Shown piece after piece: positions 1-13,300 of a DNA stretch of 64,000 nt. The position numbers and the translations under genes are program-made. Under the pieces are notes generated by a model. That model ran no database searches. It was not told the origin of the DNA and saw only the letters and a program-made list of their open reading frames with translations. Source of the DNA: Rotaria sp. Silwood1. Lineage: Eukaryota; Rotifera; Eurotatoria; Philodinida; Philodinidae. The stretch covers positions 124,001-188,000 of the forward strand of contig CAJNOP010000041.1 of the NCBI GenBank assembly GCA_905250075.1, in the 5' to 3' direction. Numbering within the stretch: the stretch's first letter is position 1; each line of letters begins with the position of its first letter.

Positions 1-2226
1 TCATCGAAAATAATCGTAATCAACTCATTTTTTTTACAGTTTTTTGTTTAACAAATATTATGCTTCTCTTAAGGAAACAACAGCTTAAGCTAGCTCTTTT
101 ACATGTTGGATAAGCTTTGTATAGTTTCTTGTTTTTCTTTCGCAAAGCATAACCAGCAAGCCTACTAAGGCCCCTTCCAAAAAGTCACTTTTCGCCAACA
201 TGATCGAATTTGAGATAAATTCATGGGCAAATAGCCCATCATCCGCTCTTTCGTAAATGACAAAAACTGTTACTCAGCAGCTCTTTTATTTCCAAAAATT
301 TTGGAAGATTTCATCACCCACTATTCGAAAAACAAGCCGTTTTTCTGAAAAAAGTGGATCCAGCAATCTATCGCCAGCATTATTGTATAAGAGAACATCT
401 CTATAGAAACAGCGCCATTTTTTAGAGACTTTTTTGAGTCATTGAACTTGTCATTCCTTTTCTTCGCTTAAAAGGTAAGAACTTTAAAAAAAGAGACACG
501 AGAGGGGCTACATTCTGATATGCTCTTTCAAACAGAAAAAAATTAAATGTCTAGAATGAAAGTCCACAGAGAAAACTTAAAGATACAATCGAGCTATTTT
601 TGACCCTTGTTTGGTGAATATTTCTGTTGAACATTGTGCTATAGAACTGAAAATTTTACTATAGTCATCGCTCATCAGCCCACACATAGCCTGAAAGCTT
701 TATTCAATTTGGATGTGTCTGAGCTGAGATTGATTTATGAGGAGGAGACGCTGAAAACAAGTTTATTCAAAAGTTCACAATTTTTTTCAAAAATGATAGA
801 TTACATAGAACTCTGTCACAATTCGCCCGGTAGTACTCTCCAACAAAGACATCTACGTCTCTAGATAGGTTTTAACAAGCTATATCTATTACATAGCTCA
901 TCAGCTACCATTCACATTTTGATTGTGAAAAATTTTCCCATTAGACGCTTGTTTTGTTTTGTTGAACCAAAAACGGTATCATGATAAGTCTTATTTTGAA
1001 TAAGTTCTATTGTTTCTTTTTTCTTAACAGAAATCGAATGTTGTTAAATAGTCAAAAAAATGTCGTACTGTAACCAAATCGATTGCCATTTTTACTCTTT
1101 TATTATCATTTTGTTGGTGACCTATTACATTATATATAATATTAGCAAATGTATTTAAAAATAAAACAGCTTTTTTATATTATTTTAAAGTTATTGCAAA
1201 TTCGTTTGCTTACTTAATTAAAATCAGTTGTTAATCTAATAATATATGCATTTTTAAATCGAAGTTTTCGAAATAATTGTAGAAATATTGTCTCTATGCC
1301 AACATGTTCATTATTTTGTCGAAAAAATTAGCGAGAACAAGAAGAACAAAATCGTAGCCATCAATCAACAAACTATTATTCCATAAGAGAAAAAAAACAA
1401 AATAACAGATAAAGATATTCAATTATTGACACATGATATATTAAACAATGACTTTTCAGATGCTGAGTTTGAAGCACCAAATTCTGATTGTTCGTCTCAA
1501 GTGATTAGCAATAAAATAGACCGTCAAAATGATCGTTTCAAAGATCAATATGAAATATTATTAATCAATACTACAATTGCTGGGAATCAACTTCTTACAA
1601 TCAATCTTTAAAATAGAAGTTAATTAAGAGTTTTTAGTAAGCTTTTCATCAAATGCTATAAAATTGTTACAATCATTTCAACAAAGATTCTTTACAACAA
1701 CAAGTACATATCTATAAGGTGGTACAAATGAATTTCTTAAGAAATGATTGTTCATAGATATAATATGTTGGTGATAGATTAAAAAAGTTTCCACGATCTT
1801 GATACTTCTATATCATGACAATTATATTTAAATAAATGTAAAACAAATTTTGTTCGATATGATTATTCAAACTTAAAATTATAAGATAGTGCATTGGAAT
1901 ATTCAAACAGAATCATATAAAATATATATTATTATAAATTCTTAACAACGAACTGTTGTTTTTTTATATGGGAATGATTCATTCAAATAGAAACTAATAG
2001 TATATTGAAAAGTATAAGCGGAGTATATTCACACAAATATCTCTTGTAAATAGGAACCTATATGTACTATGTTGTAATAGTTTAATCTGTAAAGGACATG
2101 CAAGAATACGTGTATGTTCTTCTTACAAGACTTCAGTTTAAAAATAAAATAGATTTATTTGAGAGAATATTCAGTTTTTATTAAATGACTGGCATTATCA
2201 ATAACTCGTTCAGCATATTCAATGAC
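1..2226. other. Intergenic, no supported gene
   Basis: AT-rich sequence with many stops in all frames. Short reading frames at 634-864 and 1426-1611 have no recognisable domain and no splice context that extends them. I see no RNA gene and no repeat with clear ends here. Confidence 0.5.
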
Positions 2227-2770
2227 TTATTCATACCAATATTTTCCACTTAATACGAATATCATGTTGTCAAGAATTATAGTAAGTTCTGAATTTTTCG
2301 TCGGATTTATTTCTTGTTGACTTTCAAAGATCTTTTCATAGTATGAGAAAGCAGTTATGCAATTTCTCATGAAGTGATGTGCAAAAGCAATATTATTAAA
2401 AGTAATTATCAGCGATAGATTGTTAGGTAAGAGAAACTTTTGTTGCATGACAAGGTTTTTCCAATCGTGTGATAAAGCAGTGCAATAGTTTCGTATTGAT
2501 CGATGTATTCCATCAATATTATTCAAAGTAATAGCTATTTTTGGATGATTAGAAAGAAGCGATTTTCATTGAAAACCAAGCGTCTTTCCATAGAGTCATA
2601 ATGCAGTCAAATGATTACCTATTGATTGAAATATTAAGCCAATATTATTGAAGGTAGTGACAAGATCTACATGATTAGATGAAAGTGGATTTTTCTAAAT
2701 TTGAAGTGCTCTTTCGAAATATGAGAGTACAGTTGAATGATCTTCAATGAAGTAATGTACCGTTCCCATA
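2227..2770 (-). pseudogene. Decayed kinesin-light-chain-type TPR repeat array
   Basis: On the minus strand the translation shows successive degenerate copies of a 42-residue TPR unit of the kind seen in bdelloid kinesin-light-chain-like proteins. Landmarks are PLSSNHVDLVTTFNNIGLIF, SLLSNHPKIAITLNNIDG and FLLPNNLSLIITFNNIAFAH, spaced about one unit apart, with YFERALQI- and YYEKIFE-like helices between them. The copies lie in different frames and are broken by stops, so no intact protein can be read. A G/C palindromic element (2771-2820) lies at the upstream edge, which suggests insertion into or beside the array. The family assignment rests on the NHxDLxTxxNNIG signature. Which TPR protein it came from cannot be told. 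Confidence 0.7.
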
Positions 2771-2820
2771 GGGTGGGTGTTGGTTTAGCAGAAATACAAT
2801 CAAGCCCCACCCACACCCAC
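2771..2820. repeat. G-rich/C-rich palindromic element, core type 1
   Basis: A GGGTGGGTGT arm is followed by a short AT-rich core containing ATACAATCAAG and then a CCCACCCACACCCAC arm. The arms are complementary, so the block can fold back. The core is shared with the block at 24939-25120. The arms resemble the bdelloid telomeric repeat TGTGGG. Confidence 0.65.
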
Positions 2821-4288
2821 AAATTTGTATAACCACAAAAATCTGGCATTTTTATATGTAGTTGTTTTAATGTATGTGATAACGGTTTCGTTGACAGTAT
2901 ATCAAACAAATCAAATGCACTACCGAGCGAGATTTTTAGATAGATTAAGGGTATTTGTAACGCTTTGAAAGACCACTTATGTAAATAAAAAGATGTTTCC
3001 TTTCCTAAATCAAGTGACTGAAGATTAAACAGACGACAAAGAGTTTTCTCGAGAAATTCACATAAGTTTCATAATGGATAAGCCACGTTTTTGTCATACC
3101 AATCTGTATAATGTAAAAAATATTAGAAGAATATATATAATATTGATTGAGAATTGAAATCTTCTCTTTGTTTATTCAAACATAGTGATAAAAGAAATAT
3201 TTAGTATCAAAATAGAATACTCTGTGAGAAAATGGAAGCCTATAATTTTTATGCGTAGAAAAAAAAAGAGTAGAAATTTTTGGTAAAAAGTTACTATCAA
3301 ATGAGTCAAAGAACTCAGAGTTAATTATTATGCCAAAAGTTATAGAATTACTCATATTACACATAGCCATTCTCATACAGTTAAAATACTATGCTAGAAT
3401 CGAATCTAACTGATCGGTTTAATTGAAAATCAAGCTTAGTACAATGGACAGCATGTCGCAAATTATCTTTTATAATTACTGAAATCCGAATCATTAAGTG
3501 GAATAATATCCATTTAGACCATGGAGCGTGATGAATTGCATTTTAATGACCAAAATGTGGACGCAAAAGACACCTTCTTAGAAGTTTAAAAGTGTAGAAA
3601 TACTGGTCTCAAATGGCCCTATCTGATTCAACTAGACTGAAGCCTCAGCTTTCTTTCCGCTAAGAGAAAACGTAAAAATGTTTAGCATTACCTTTATATA
3701 CTTTTTAAAAGTGTTTGGAGCTGAGCCCATTCCAGACTAAATTTCTGGTTATGCTGCTAGGTACTCGTACCAGCCACGTTGGCTGTTGTCGCTTGGTTTT
3801 CGCGTTTGATTATTTATTAGAGATGGCGCCACAAAAGCAGTATTTATTTAATAGACAAATTATAAAAGACGTAATAAGAAAAAGGAAATAAACCGTTTGA
3901 ACCGTCGGTTTTAATGGAAAAATTGACGACATGGGTACTGCATACAGTAAACTCTTGAGCTATTATTACTACTTGTTACTCGACATTAAGTTCATCTACG
4001 TATGTCATCTCAATACATGGCATGTTACCCTTTGTCCTGAATATACTTTGAAATTTTCAATCATTTTTTTAGCTTCATTACTCATTAAGTAAAATACTGA
4101 AATCATGCGCCATCTATTCTGTTTGCAATAAATAAAATGATTCATATTGGAAAAAAAGAAAAGTTTTATTGGTTCTTTTTTTGAAAAACATATGTTTGCT
4201 TTTATTTGACCTTTTTCCCATTACGAGGAACAGCCGAATAATCACTCAAGAGAACTTTGTTTTTCTCTTTTCAAAAAATAAATCTTAA
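2821..4288. other. Intergenic upstream of the kinase gene
   Basis: AT-rich with no supported coding region. The reading frames at 2821-2909 and 3176-3376 look random. The stretch 3600-3860 is slightly richer in G and C, but I recognise nothing in it. Confidence 0.4.
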
Positions 4289-7200
4289 ATGGATAACTCA
4301 TCAAAGGAAAAAGTTATTACTGAAGTTCTGCAAAAAGCTTATAAAGGTTTGTAATAAAAAAACAATATATACTTTTGTAAAAAGAGAAAAAGGAAAATAC
4401 GAAATTTCTTTTTTGTTTTTGTTTTCATTTCGTAGAAGGAGGTATTGTTCTAAAAGAAAAATTACGTAAATTATTAGTTGAACGTAAAGTTCCATTTATA
4501 CCGGTAACAAACGAAATTGAGTCACTTCGTCCACTTGGTCATGGTGTTTTTGGTATAGTTGAATTGATACGCTATGAAAAAAAATTATATGCACATAAAC
4601 GACCACGTCAAAATACAAGTGAACAACGTAGTGGCATACTTGAAGAAGGTATTAAATTATCTGATATAGCTCAACATCATCCAAATATTCAACGTTTAAA
4701 TTTTATTAATCTTCGTACATTTGGTCTCGTTATTGATTATTGTAGTAATGGTTCACTTGATGGATTTGTAAGAGAAAAAATTTCAAATTATACATTAGTT
4801 GATGTTCTTAATTGGGGCTATCAATTAGCAGATGCATTAAGTTTTTTACATTCCAATAAGATTAGTAAGTTCAATTTTTTTTTGTTTATTTGATTGATAT
4901 AAAGTATAAACAATTTATTACAGTTCATCGAGATGTTAAAATGCAAAATATTCTTTTGAAAGATAATTATCAAACACTTGTTCTTACTGATTATGGTACT
5001 GCAACACAGCTTGGAAAAAGTTGGATGACTGACAATGTTGGTACACCAAGTATGTATTTTTAACCATAACTTTCATTTAATCTTGTGCTTAGAAAGAGCA
5101 AGAGTTATCGTAAACGTTTTCCTTTGTTACTATTTCTTGTATTAGTAAATCCATATAGAAATTTTTGGATAATCGAAATCACTATATTTTTACTGTACAC
5201 AAAAATTATTTTTGTCAATAGTTTCAAAGAAATATTTTTCTTTTTTTTCGCTCACACATACTTCAGTCGTGAAGGATAGGAAAAAAAGCAACCAATTTAA
5301 AACTTCATTGCTTCACTTAAAAATTTAATCGTGTGCCGACAATGATGTCTTACGAAAGTGTTTTAAGTATCATTTCCGAAAAACTATACTATATCCGTAT
5401 TTTATAGAGACGATTAAAAACTTACGTATGTTATAATAACATATTCATCGAATACCTAATAAGTTACTGGGTCGAAACATGTTCAGTAAAAGGACACTTG
5501 AAGTTGCTGTCCAGATATTAGGTTAGATTTTGTACATCGTACTCTGTAGTATCTATTAAATGAATATTAGATATGTTAAAGGTTAAGTCATAAATTTGAT
5601 GCTTGTCTCATCTTTTATCTTTTGAATATATTACTCTTCAAAATATAACGTGATTCAGTCTCTCTTAGAAAAAAGAAGTTTAACTTTCTTTAAAAAAATT
5701 GCAAACAGAACCTCGCTTAAAAACGTCACAGGAAATTCCTAGAGAAAGATATGCAGAACGTAAGAAGAATTTAGAACAGGAAATCACTCTGTTTCGTCCT
5801 TAATTGTATGTTCTGCTGTCAACAAAAGAGTTCTATCATATAAAAAAAACGCCTTATTCGAGAACAAAACTAATGCTATCTGCATTCAATTTTTCATAAC
5901 AAGGATGATCCATAAGTCCTGACTTGTCTTATCTAGTAGAAATTTTAATAGTAATAAATCTGTCTGCAGAGGTAAGTTTTTTTTAGAGAAAAGTATGGTG
6001 AAACGCTATTTTGAACATGACCATAACCTTATCTTTCTAATTTATTTAGTAAGAAAGTGATGAGTCTATAAATGTCTATGATATTTAAAATCTAATTAAT
6101 AATTTATTATATTTTAATCATTGAAAATGAAATGTTGAACTAACTGTAAATCAAAAGATCAATATACATTTCTAAGTTACTTCAGAATTGTTTTATGATA
6201 CATTGAATACCTGATATATTAATTACATATAACTGTTGTCGACCATGAATTCTGTTTTTGAAAGGAAAGTTTTATCTAGAAAATAACTCACATTCTCTAT
6301 GAATTACACTTGGGTAGAGAATCGTTAAGTTGAAAAGTAAATCAATTATTAAAAAGAAAATTGCGAAAACATTGGTAAATATATATGGTACAATAAGAAC
6401 TCGCCGAATAAAATGCTTTACGACAGTAATCAAAAAATCAATACATTTAAAAACAGTTAAAGTCAAAGAAAAAAAGGTTTTTCAGTTGTAACATCTATTA
6501 TCAACATAGAGCTCTTCCTTTTTGAACACAGAATTCATGCACAAGAAAAGTTTATCTCTAGGTATTGTATCAGATATATCCAATTCATCATAAATGAATT
6601 CTGAATTGCTTTAAAAATGTGTATTGATCGTTTGAGTTATAGTTAGGTCACTATTTCATTTTTAATTACTAATTTGCTTTGAAATATCATAGATATTTCT
6701 AGACTAATAATATTTTTATTACATGAAATAGAGGTATCAGTTTATAGTCATCTCGAAGAGTACACTTCTCTGCGCTTTTTCTCTGTCGATGTAGTCTGCG
6801 AGAAGATTTATTAGTATGGAAAGAATTCCGTGTGGATAGAGAACTTTGCTTCTGGACTATCATTAATACCTTTAGTTAGAAATGTTTTATCATAATGGTA
6901 CATTGAAACTTAAAAAGTTTCTTGATTTGATGAAAGTTTTGTTTTCATCATAGAAAAGTAAATTATATCATAAAAGAAAATCTAATATAATTTTAGTCAC
7001 TATGGCACCTGAAGTATTTGCTTATAATCAATATGCTGAACAATGTGATACATATTCCTGGTCTATTGTTTTCTGGCAATTAATCTCAAAAAAATTATTA
7101 CCTTATGGAGGAGAAGGCAAAGGTTTGTTCATATATACATACAGAAATATGTTTGATTGTAAATTACTATATAAATGAATAATTTCAATAGGTTTTCTAT

Positions 7201-7652
7201 TATCTGTCGTACAACATAAACTTCGTCCACCTAAATTTAATCATTGTCCAGAATTGTTTATGGCCTTGATGTATCGTGCATGGCATTCAGATCCAAATGA
7301 ACGACCAACATTATTATTTATAAAAAAAATTCTTCGATTAATATTAAATACATTACCGAAAAAAAAAGAAGAATATACACAAGAAATGGCGGATGAAATT
7401 AAAAGACAATGGATACATGATTCTGGTTTATCAGAAAAGTATTTACCATATGAACCACGTCTTAATAATGAACAATCAATGAATCTCTATCAAGAACATT
7501 TAACAGTAATGGAACGTGTTATGAAAATACACAAAGATATAGCTGAATTAAAACAAAAAACAGCAAATGTTGATTCTTATGACAACTTATTATATGAAAA
7601 TGAACAACTGCAGAAAGAAATTGACGAATTACAATCACAGACAGTTACTTAA
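4289..7652 (+). CDS. TAK1/MAP3K7-like protein kinase
   Basis: Five exons join in frame with GT-AG introns: 4289-4346, 4436-4864, 4924-5049, 6997-7122 and 7192-7652, giving about 399 residues. Visible kinase motifs are the glycine loop GHGVFG (residues 54-59), the ATP-site lysine in YAHKR (K74), HRDVKMQN (164-171), DYG in place of the usual DFG (185-187) and MAPEVF (207-212). These motifs and the short C-terminal coiled coil (IAELKQKTANVDSYDNLLYE region) resemble TAK1, the MAP kinase kinase kinase that relays TGF-beta, IL-1 and immune signals through TAB proteins to JNK, p38 and NF-kB. The protein is shorter than vertebrate TAK1 (about 600 residues), mainly because the linker before the coiled coil is short. 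The ATG at 4289 is the first in frame and the upstream exon splices cleanly. Intron 3 (1947 bp) is far longer than the other introns (60-90 bp) and holds a diverged inverted repeat. Another MLK/TAK-family kinase is possible. Confidence 0.85.
5900..6870. repeat. Long diverged inverted repeat inside kinase intron 3
   Basis: About 300-350 bp near 5900-6250 reappears as an imperfect reverse complement near 6500-6860. Matching landmarks are TCTATGATATTT (about 6081) against its complement near 6690, GATCAATA followed by ACATTT (about 6155) against 6620, CATGAATTCTGT (about 6245) against 6530, and TAATAAATCT (about 5950) against 6808. The loop is about 250 bp. No intact terminus or target duplication is evident, so this is an old foldback or MITE-like insertion that explains the unusual intron length. 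Confidence 0.65.
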
Positions 7653-10373
7653 AGAAAAAAAGGTAAATAAATTTGTATACAGTGAAACTATATGTGCTAC
7701 TTTTTTCTTAAATCTATTTTTTGTTTCCATCTTTTTTTTGTTTTTATTTTTATTAAATATCTTCTCTATTTTATTGTATAATTTTTTTTTGTTCTTTGCT
7801 AAAGAAAAAGAAAAAAATTGGGATAGCGTTACATATGGGACTTATAAAGCCATATACTATTCATTGTTTTTTTTTCTTTCTTCTTTGTTTTAATTTGGCT
7901 ATGGAAGAAAACAAAAGATTAACATTAATAAGGTTCTTTTCTTTTTTCTATTATTGTATTTTTACCTATTATTATTCGGCGAATAATGGGTTGGGTAAGA
8001 TTGTTTATTTCAGAAATTTTATGATTATATTAAAATAAAATAAAAATGAATCAATATCTTTTCAAATATTTGGTGAGAGTTTTTGAATATTTTTTTTTTT
8101 CTATAAGAAATTTAATCGTTGTATTTGATTTATTAAGGTTGAAATTGAAAAATCAAGATTGGTTTTTATCAAAATTATAAACAGCAAGTTATATGATTAT
8201 GACGTAAATTCTTAATTTTACTTATCAATGCTTTTTATTATAGTACAGACAAATATGTTATTCGATTATGTCCATTTATTTTGTTTAATCTTTTTTTTTC
8301 TGAATTATTATATGATTTTTCGTTGCTTAAGATTATTTGTATGAGAACGAAAATGAGAAGAAAGAAACAAGAATTATACATATATAACTTTGAGAAAAAT
8401 TTGAAACCAGATTATGATTATTATACATGAATTAAAACATACAATAAAAATTGGTTGCACCAATACGAAAAATAAAATGGAATCTCCTGGATAATTAATG
8501 ATTCTTATAAGGTATACTATCGATATTAGATCAGTCTGTCTAGTTTAATGAAGAAGTTAGATTTATTGAGATATGCATCACGTTTTTTAGAGAGAAAAAA
8601 AAACAAACTAATTAAATAATATTTGTTTTTTTTTCTTTTTTAGTTTGTATTTACAACTACTGGATATATTTATGGTCGAATCATTTGCTTCATTTCAATA
8701 TACCGATGATCTAATATGTCGATGATCTCTTAAACTTCTAATTAACTTTTGTGCAAAAATCTTCTATTTTTTTCTTTCACTCTGTCCTAATTTAATCAAT
8801 ATAGATTCAAGTTTGCATCTATATTTATTCTCTTATGTGAGTATTTTATCATTAATATAATAATGAATTAAATTAGATAGACAAGTAAAGAAAATAAGAA
8901 TACCGTCAAATATAAATTATTTATTTTAAAATGTTATTTAGTAAACAAGATCAACAAAAAAAAAAGCTATCCTATCTAATGAGCATTGCTCAAATAAAGG
9001 AAATACGACACTCTAATAATTATTTCTTTGAACAAATGTTTTGCATTTTGTTGGTATTGCTCTTTCTTCGATGTGAAAATTGAAAGAATTTTTTTATGAC
9101 TGAAATATTTATAGGAAAATATAGTAAAATTTTATATTGATTCTTTTCTTTTTTCTTAACTATATTTTGCTTTAAAAATTCAGAAATTGATTCAAATAAT
9201 ATCAAGTTATTAATTGAAAGCGAGTATTGTAATCAAACAAAATATCTTGCATTTCACTGTTTTTATTCACATTTGATATTATTTTTATTGACACATACAA
9301 AAATAATCACAAAAATAATCAACTAAATTTATATTCTAGTAGACAAAAATTGTTCATGTATTCACATGATATTTTTTTGAATGTATTTTAAATGATTTAT
9401 AATGAAAGCTTGAGACAAGAAAATTTTTGTGTGCCTTAATTTGCTCATCTCTTGAAATGATAAATATTGAACTGTATGTGAAAAATTTTCAGAATCTATT
9501 ATTCATGCCTTGAAAACAATAGCATTCTTGAATACAGACTAGATTTTTTCAATAGAATATGAAAAATATCTCAGTAGAATTTATCTTGATCAGTATTTTA
9601 TCTAGCGTGGGAGTCGAAGAAAACAGCGCCCATCCGAAAGTCGACTTAGCTCTTCTAGAGTTTGTGGTTAATATACCACTTACTATGTATCGGTGTTGCA
9701 AAAAAAAGTGAATCGATCCTTCGAAAGAGAAAAACTCGATAAAACATAAATCTTGGTCGTACAGAGAGATTGTATATCCGCATGAGAAGTTTAAATTGAT
9801 CACCTTGAAATAATCTTGGCTAAATACTGGTGTCATTTGACCTCAAGTTTCATATATGAAATCAAGTAATCGAACATCTTTATAAAAGCTAGAATCAATA
9901 TAAACTTCTAAATATTTTCTTTTTAAAGAAAAAAAAAAATCTTTTGCGAATAAAATGATTTATATTTTTCATTTTATGTTTCTATACAAATCAACATTAT
10001 CGATTGAAATTGATTTAAAAGTTTTCATTTAAACAATCTATACTTTCCTTCAATGAATTATTTGTTTTTTTATTGCCGATTTAAATATTATATAATAAAT
10101 CGACTGTGTCAATATTTTATTTTTTTTATGTTTAATTATGTTTTTTTTTCTTTTTCTTTTTCTATTATTGAAGATAATATTTTTTTTCTATTTTGATTTG
10201 TCAATTTGTCTATCTTTCTAAAGGGGAATATAGTTGTATAGTGGCCCAAAATTGAACTCAATTGAAATATTTATTAAGGTAAATAAATTTTTTAAAAAGA
10301 AGTTTTATTTTGAAAATCCATTGATTAATTCTAGTCTTCCCCTACTTACTAAATTAAATACTTTATATAAACA
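7653..10373. other. Intergenic between kinase and PCF11
   Basis: Very AT-rich with long T runs. AATAAA motifs near 8033-8045 could be the kinase poly(A) signal. The reading frame at 9549-9836 on the minus strand has slightly higher G/C but no recognisable domain. I see no other gene. Confidence 0.45.
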
Positions 10374-13300
10374 ATGGCGGTGAAAGATGATTATCAAGAT
10401 TTTAAAAATGCTTTAAATGATTTAAAAATAAATAGTAAACCATTAATTAACTTTTTAACAATACTTGCTGAAGAAAAAATTCATAGTGCACCACAAATTG
10501 TACGTGCGATTGAAGAACGTATACTTGAAGTTCGTATTAAATTATTTTATTTTTTATATAGAAGATATAAAAATTTGTTTATGTTTGTTATTTTAGACTA
10601 AAGGTGATTATGTTTTACCTGTACTATATGTACTTGATTCCATAGTAAAAAATTTACGTTCATCAACTTATATTCAATTATTTGAAAATAAATTACCTGT
10701 TATTTTTGCTAGTGCTTTCAATAAGGTTTGTAATAATAGAAAAAAAAATAGGTTTTTTTATTTTTTTTAAAATGATTCTATATTTATTAGGTCGATGAAC
10801 GTACACGTTTAGCTATGTTCAAACTTCGTCAAACATGGCCACCATATTTTACTAGTGCCACATTACATAATCTAGACACAAGAACACATTATATCGATCC
10901 AGCATGGCCGATAACAGCTCGAGTACCTGATTCAACTTCGTCTGCACCAAATATTCATATCAATCCAGATTTTATTCAACGAGTATGTAAATTCTATCAA
11001 ATATATTGCATCTTCTCTATTCAAAACCAACTTTTGTGAAATACGATCTTCAAGAAACATTGAAGTATAGAAGTAAAAATTTGAATCACACAATCTGTAA
11101 CAGATGCTAGGCTGGAATTATCATAGACTGTATTTCTGAGACGATTAAGTAAAAGAAGGATAATGAAATGTGTCACAAAATTGATAGAATAACATAATCT
11201 CTCAGTGGTTAACAACAGCAGCTACATCGTATTTTACATTTTAATCCAGCAGGAATTACACTAATAGCTTATGTTTTTTCTTTAAAGACTAAAACAACTT
11301 CAATACAACCTGCCAATCAACAAAAATTACCTTTACAACAGGAAGATAATGATCGAATTGTAAATCAAACAACTACAAAAAGTTCTGATGCGTCATCAAG
11401 AGATGATACATATCATATGATACCAATCGATCGAAAAGAACAAAATCGACAAGAAATAGAACAAATAACGAATAAAGATAATGATGATGAACAACAATCA
11501 AAATTAAAAAGTTTAAACATAAAGAAAGAAAATGATGGAAAAATTGCTACAAATAATAATCAAGAGATCTCATCTGATGGAATATCTAATAATCAATTAT
11601 CTGGTGATAAAAGTGTTCCTGTTACAAATAATACTACTGAAAATGATGAGTAAGTTTTACATAATTCATATATTGATTTAAAATCAATATAATTTTTTTT
11701 TTTATTTTAGAGAAGTATTATTTGGTGGTATTGATATAGATTATCGCGATACAGATGCAACAACACAACAAAAGCCACCAGCACCATCAACAACAACGAC
11801 AGCAAGTACAACTAATCTTGATACAGATCGTTTATTTGAATTAAATTCAAAATGTTTATCACTGGCTGAACAAAAATTTAAATCAAAAGAACTTTCTTCA
11901 GAAGAATATCAAGCAACACTTAAATTACTTCAAAATATACTTCAAAGTGAAGTTCAAAGACTTACTGTACCATCAACGTTAGTAATATTTTATATTTTGT
12001 TATATAGATAAATAGAAGAAAAAAGAAAAGAATAATATTTTATGCGAATATATTTAGAATATAGTTTTAATATGAAGAAAAAAAAAAAGACTTAAAATTT
12101 TTCATAAAATAAATTAAATAGTTCAAAAATTTTTTTTCAATTTTTATATTTTAAATCGATATTACAACGAGAGCTCGTCAGGTTCGAAAATTTTAGAACT
12201 GACAGGCTCTCATTTTAATCTATAATACGAAAGTTTTGATACAAAATATTTGCTCGTTTTTCAGCTACAAAACATATAACTGTTTAGACCCATATAGCAC
12301 TTGTCGCAGTCTTTAGTGTGTGTCTCGACACTATCCTTTCCGGTAATCGGCATCAGTAAACACAATCGCTATGTCAACAACTGCTTTTAAAAATGCAAAA
12401 GTTTTAAAATCTGTCATGCAAAAAATAAATAGCACACTTTGTAGAGAAACTCTTACTTTAGAAGACTGAGATGTTAAAAACTGTTTCGTACTTTAAATTG
12501 ATTAGATTTCAATCGAAATCCAAAATTGACCAAAGTAGTATTCTTTACAACAATTATATTAGAACTTTTGAAACAAACTAATGATAATTATTGAATCTTA
12601 CTCTCGAAAAAATTTTCTACTCGAAACTCTCACATCATTTGTTAGAATTCACTTTTATATGATTTCAATTTTTTAATAAAAGTGAACTTAGTATAATTTT
12701 CAATTTATTTTCTCGAATAATTAATTCATAAAACCAAAATTAATCACATGTTTCCAATTTTCATTGAAAAAAAAAACTTCCACAATATCATTCATTTTAA
12801 TAATTATTTTAACTTGATAATAGTATTTTGTAGCACTCTAGCCAACATATTAATAAAAAATATAATATTTAATGTAATGGTTTATAGTTTCTACAGGTGA
12901 TCAGATTGAAATATAAATTTATTAAAGACTATTTGAAAAGAATACATCTTTCAATGAGTATTAAGATTTTTCTTTTAACTATTATTTTAGTACAACTTCG
13001 TCATTAATCAATAGTAGCAATCATTCAGTTACAACTACTCTTGCAAATACAGTTCCATCTATGACTACTACAACATCAAATAATCCATTTCAACCAACAA
13101 CACCTCCTTTTCAACAACAACAACAACAACAACCTCTTCAATTTCCTACACAACATTCAACGGCAGCACCAACATTATCATTATCAACATTTCCATTTGC
13201 AGGTTTTGGCAATGACACTCAACGTCATGCAATGCAAATTTTAGCTGCTGTTGGCGCTTTATCATCTTATGCATCACAGAATAATATTCTACCTTATATT

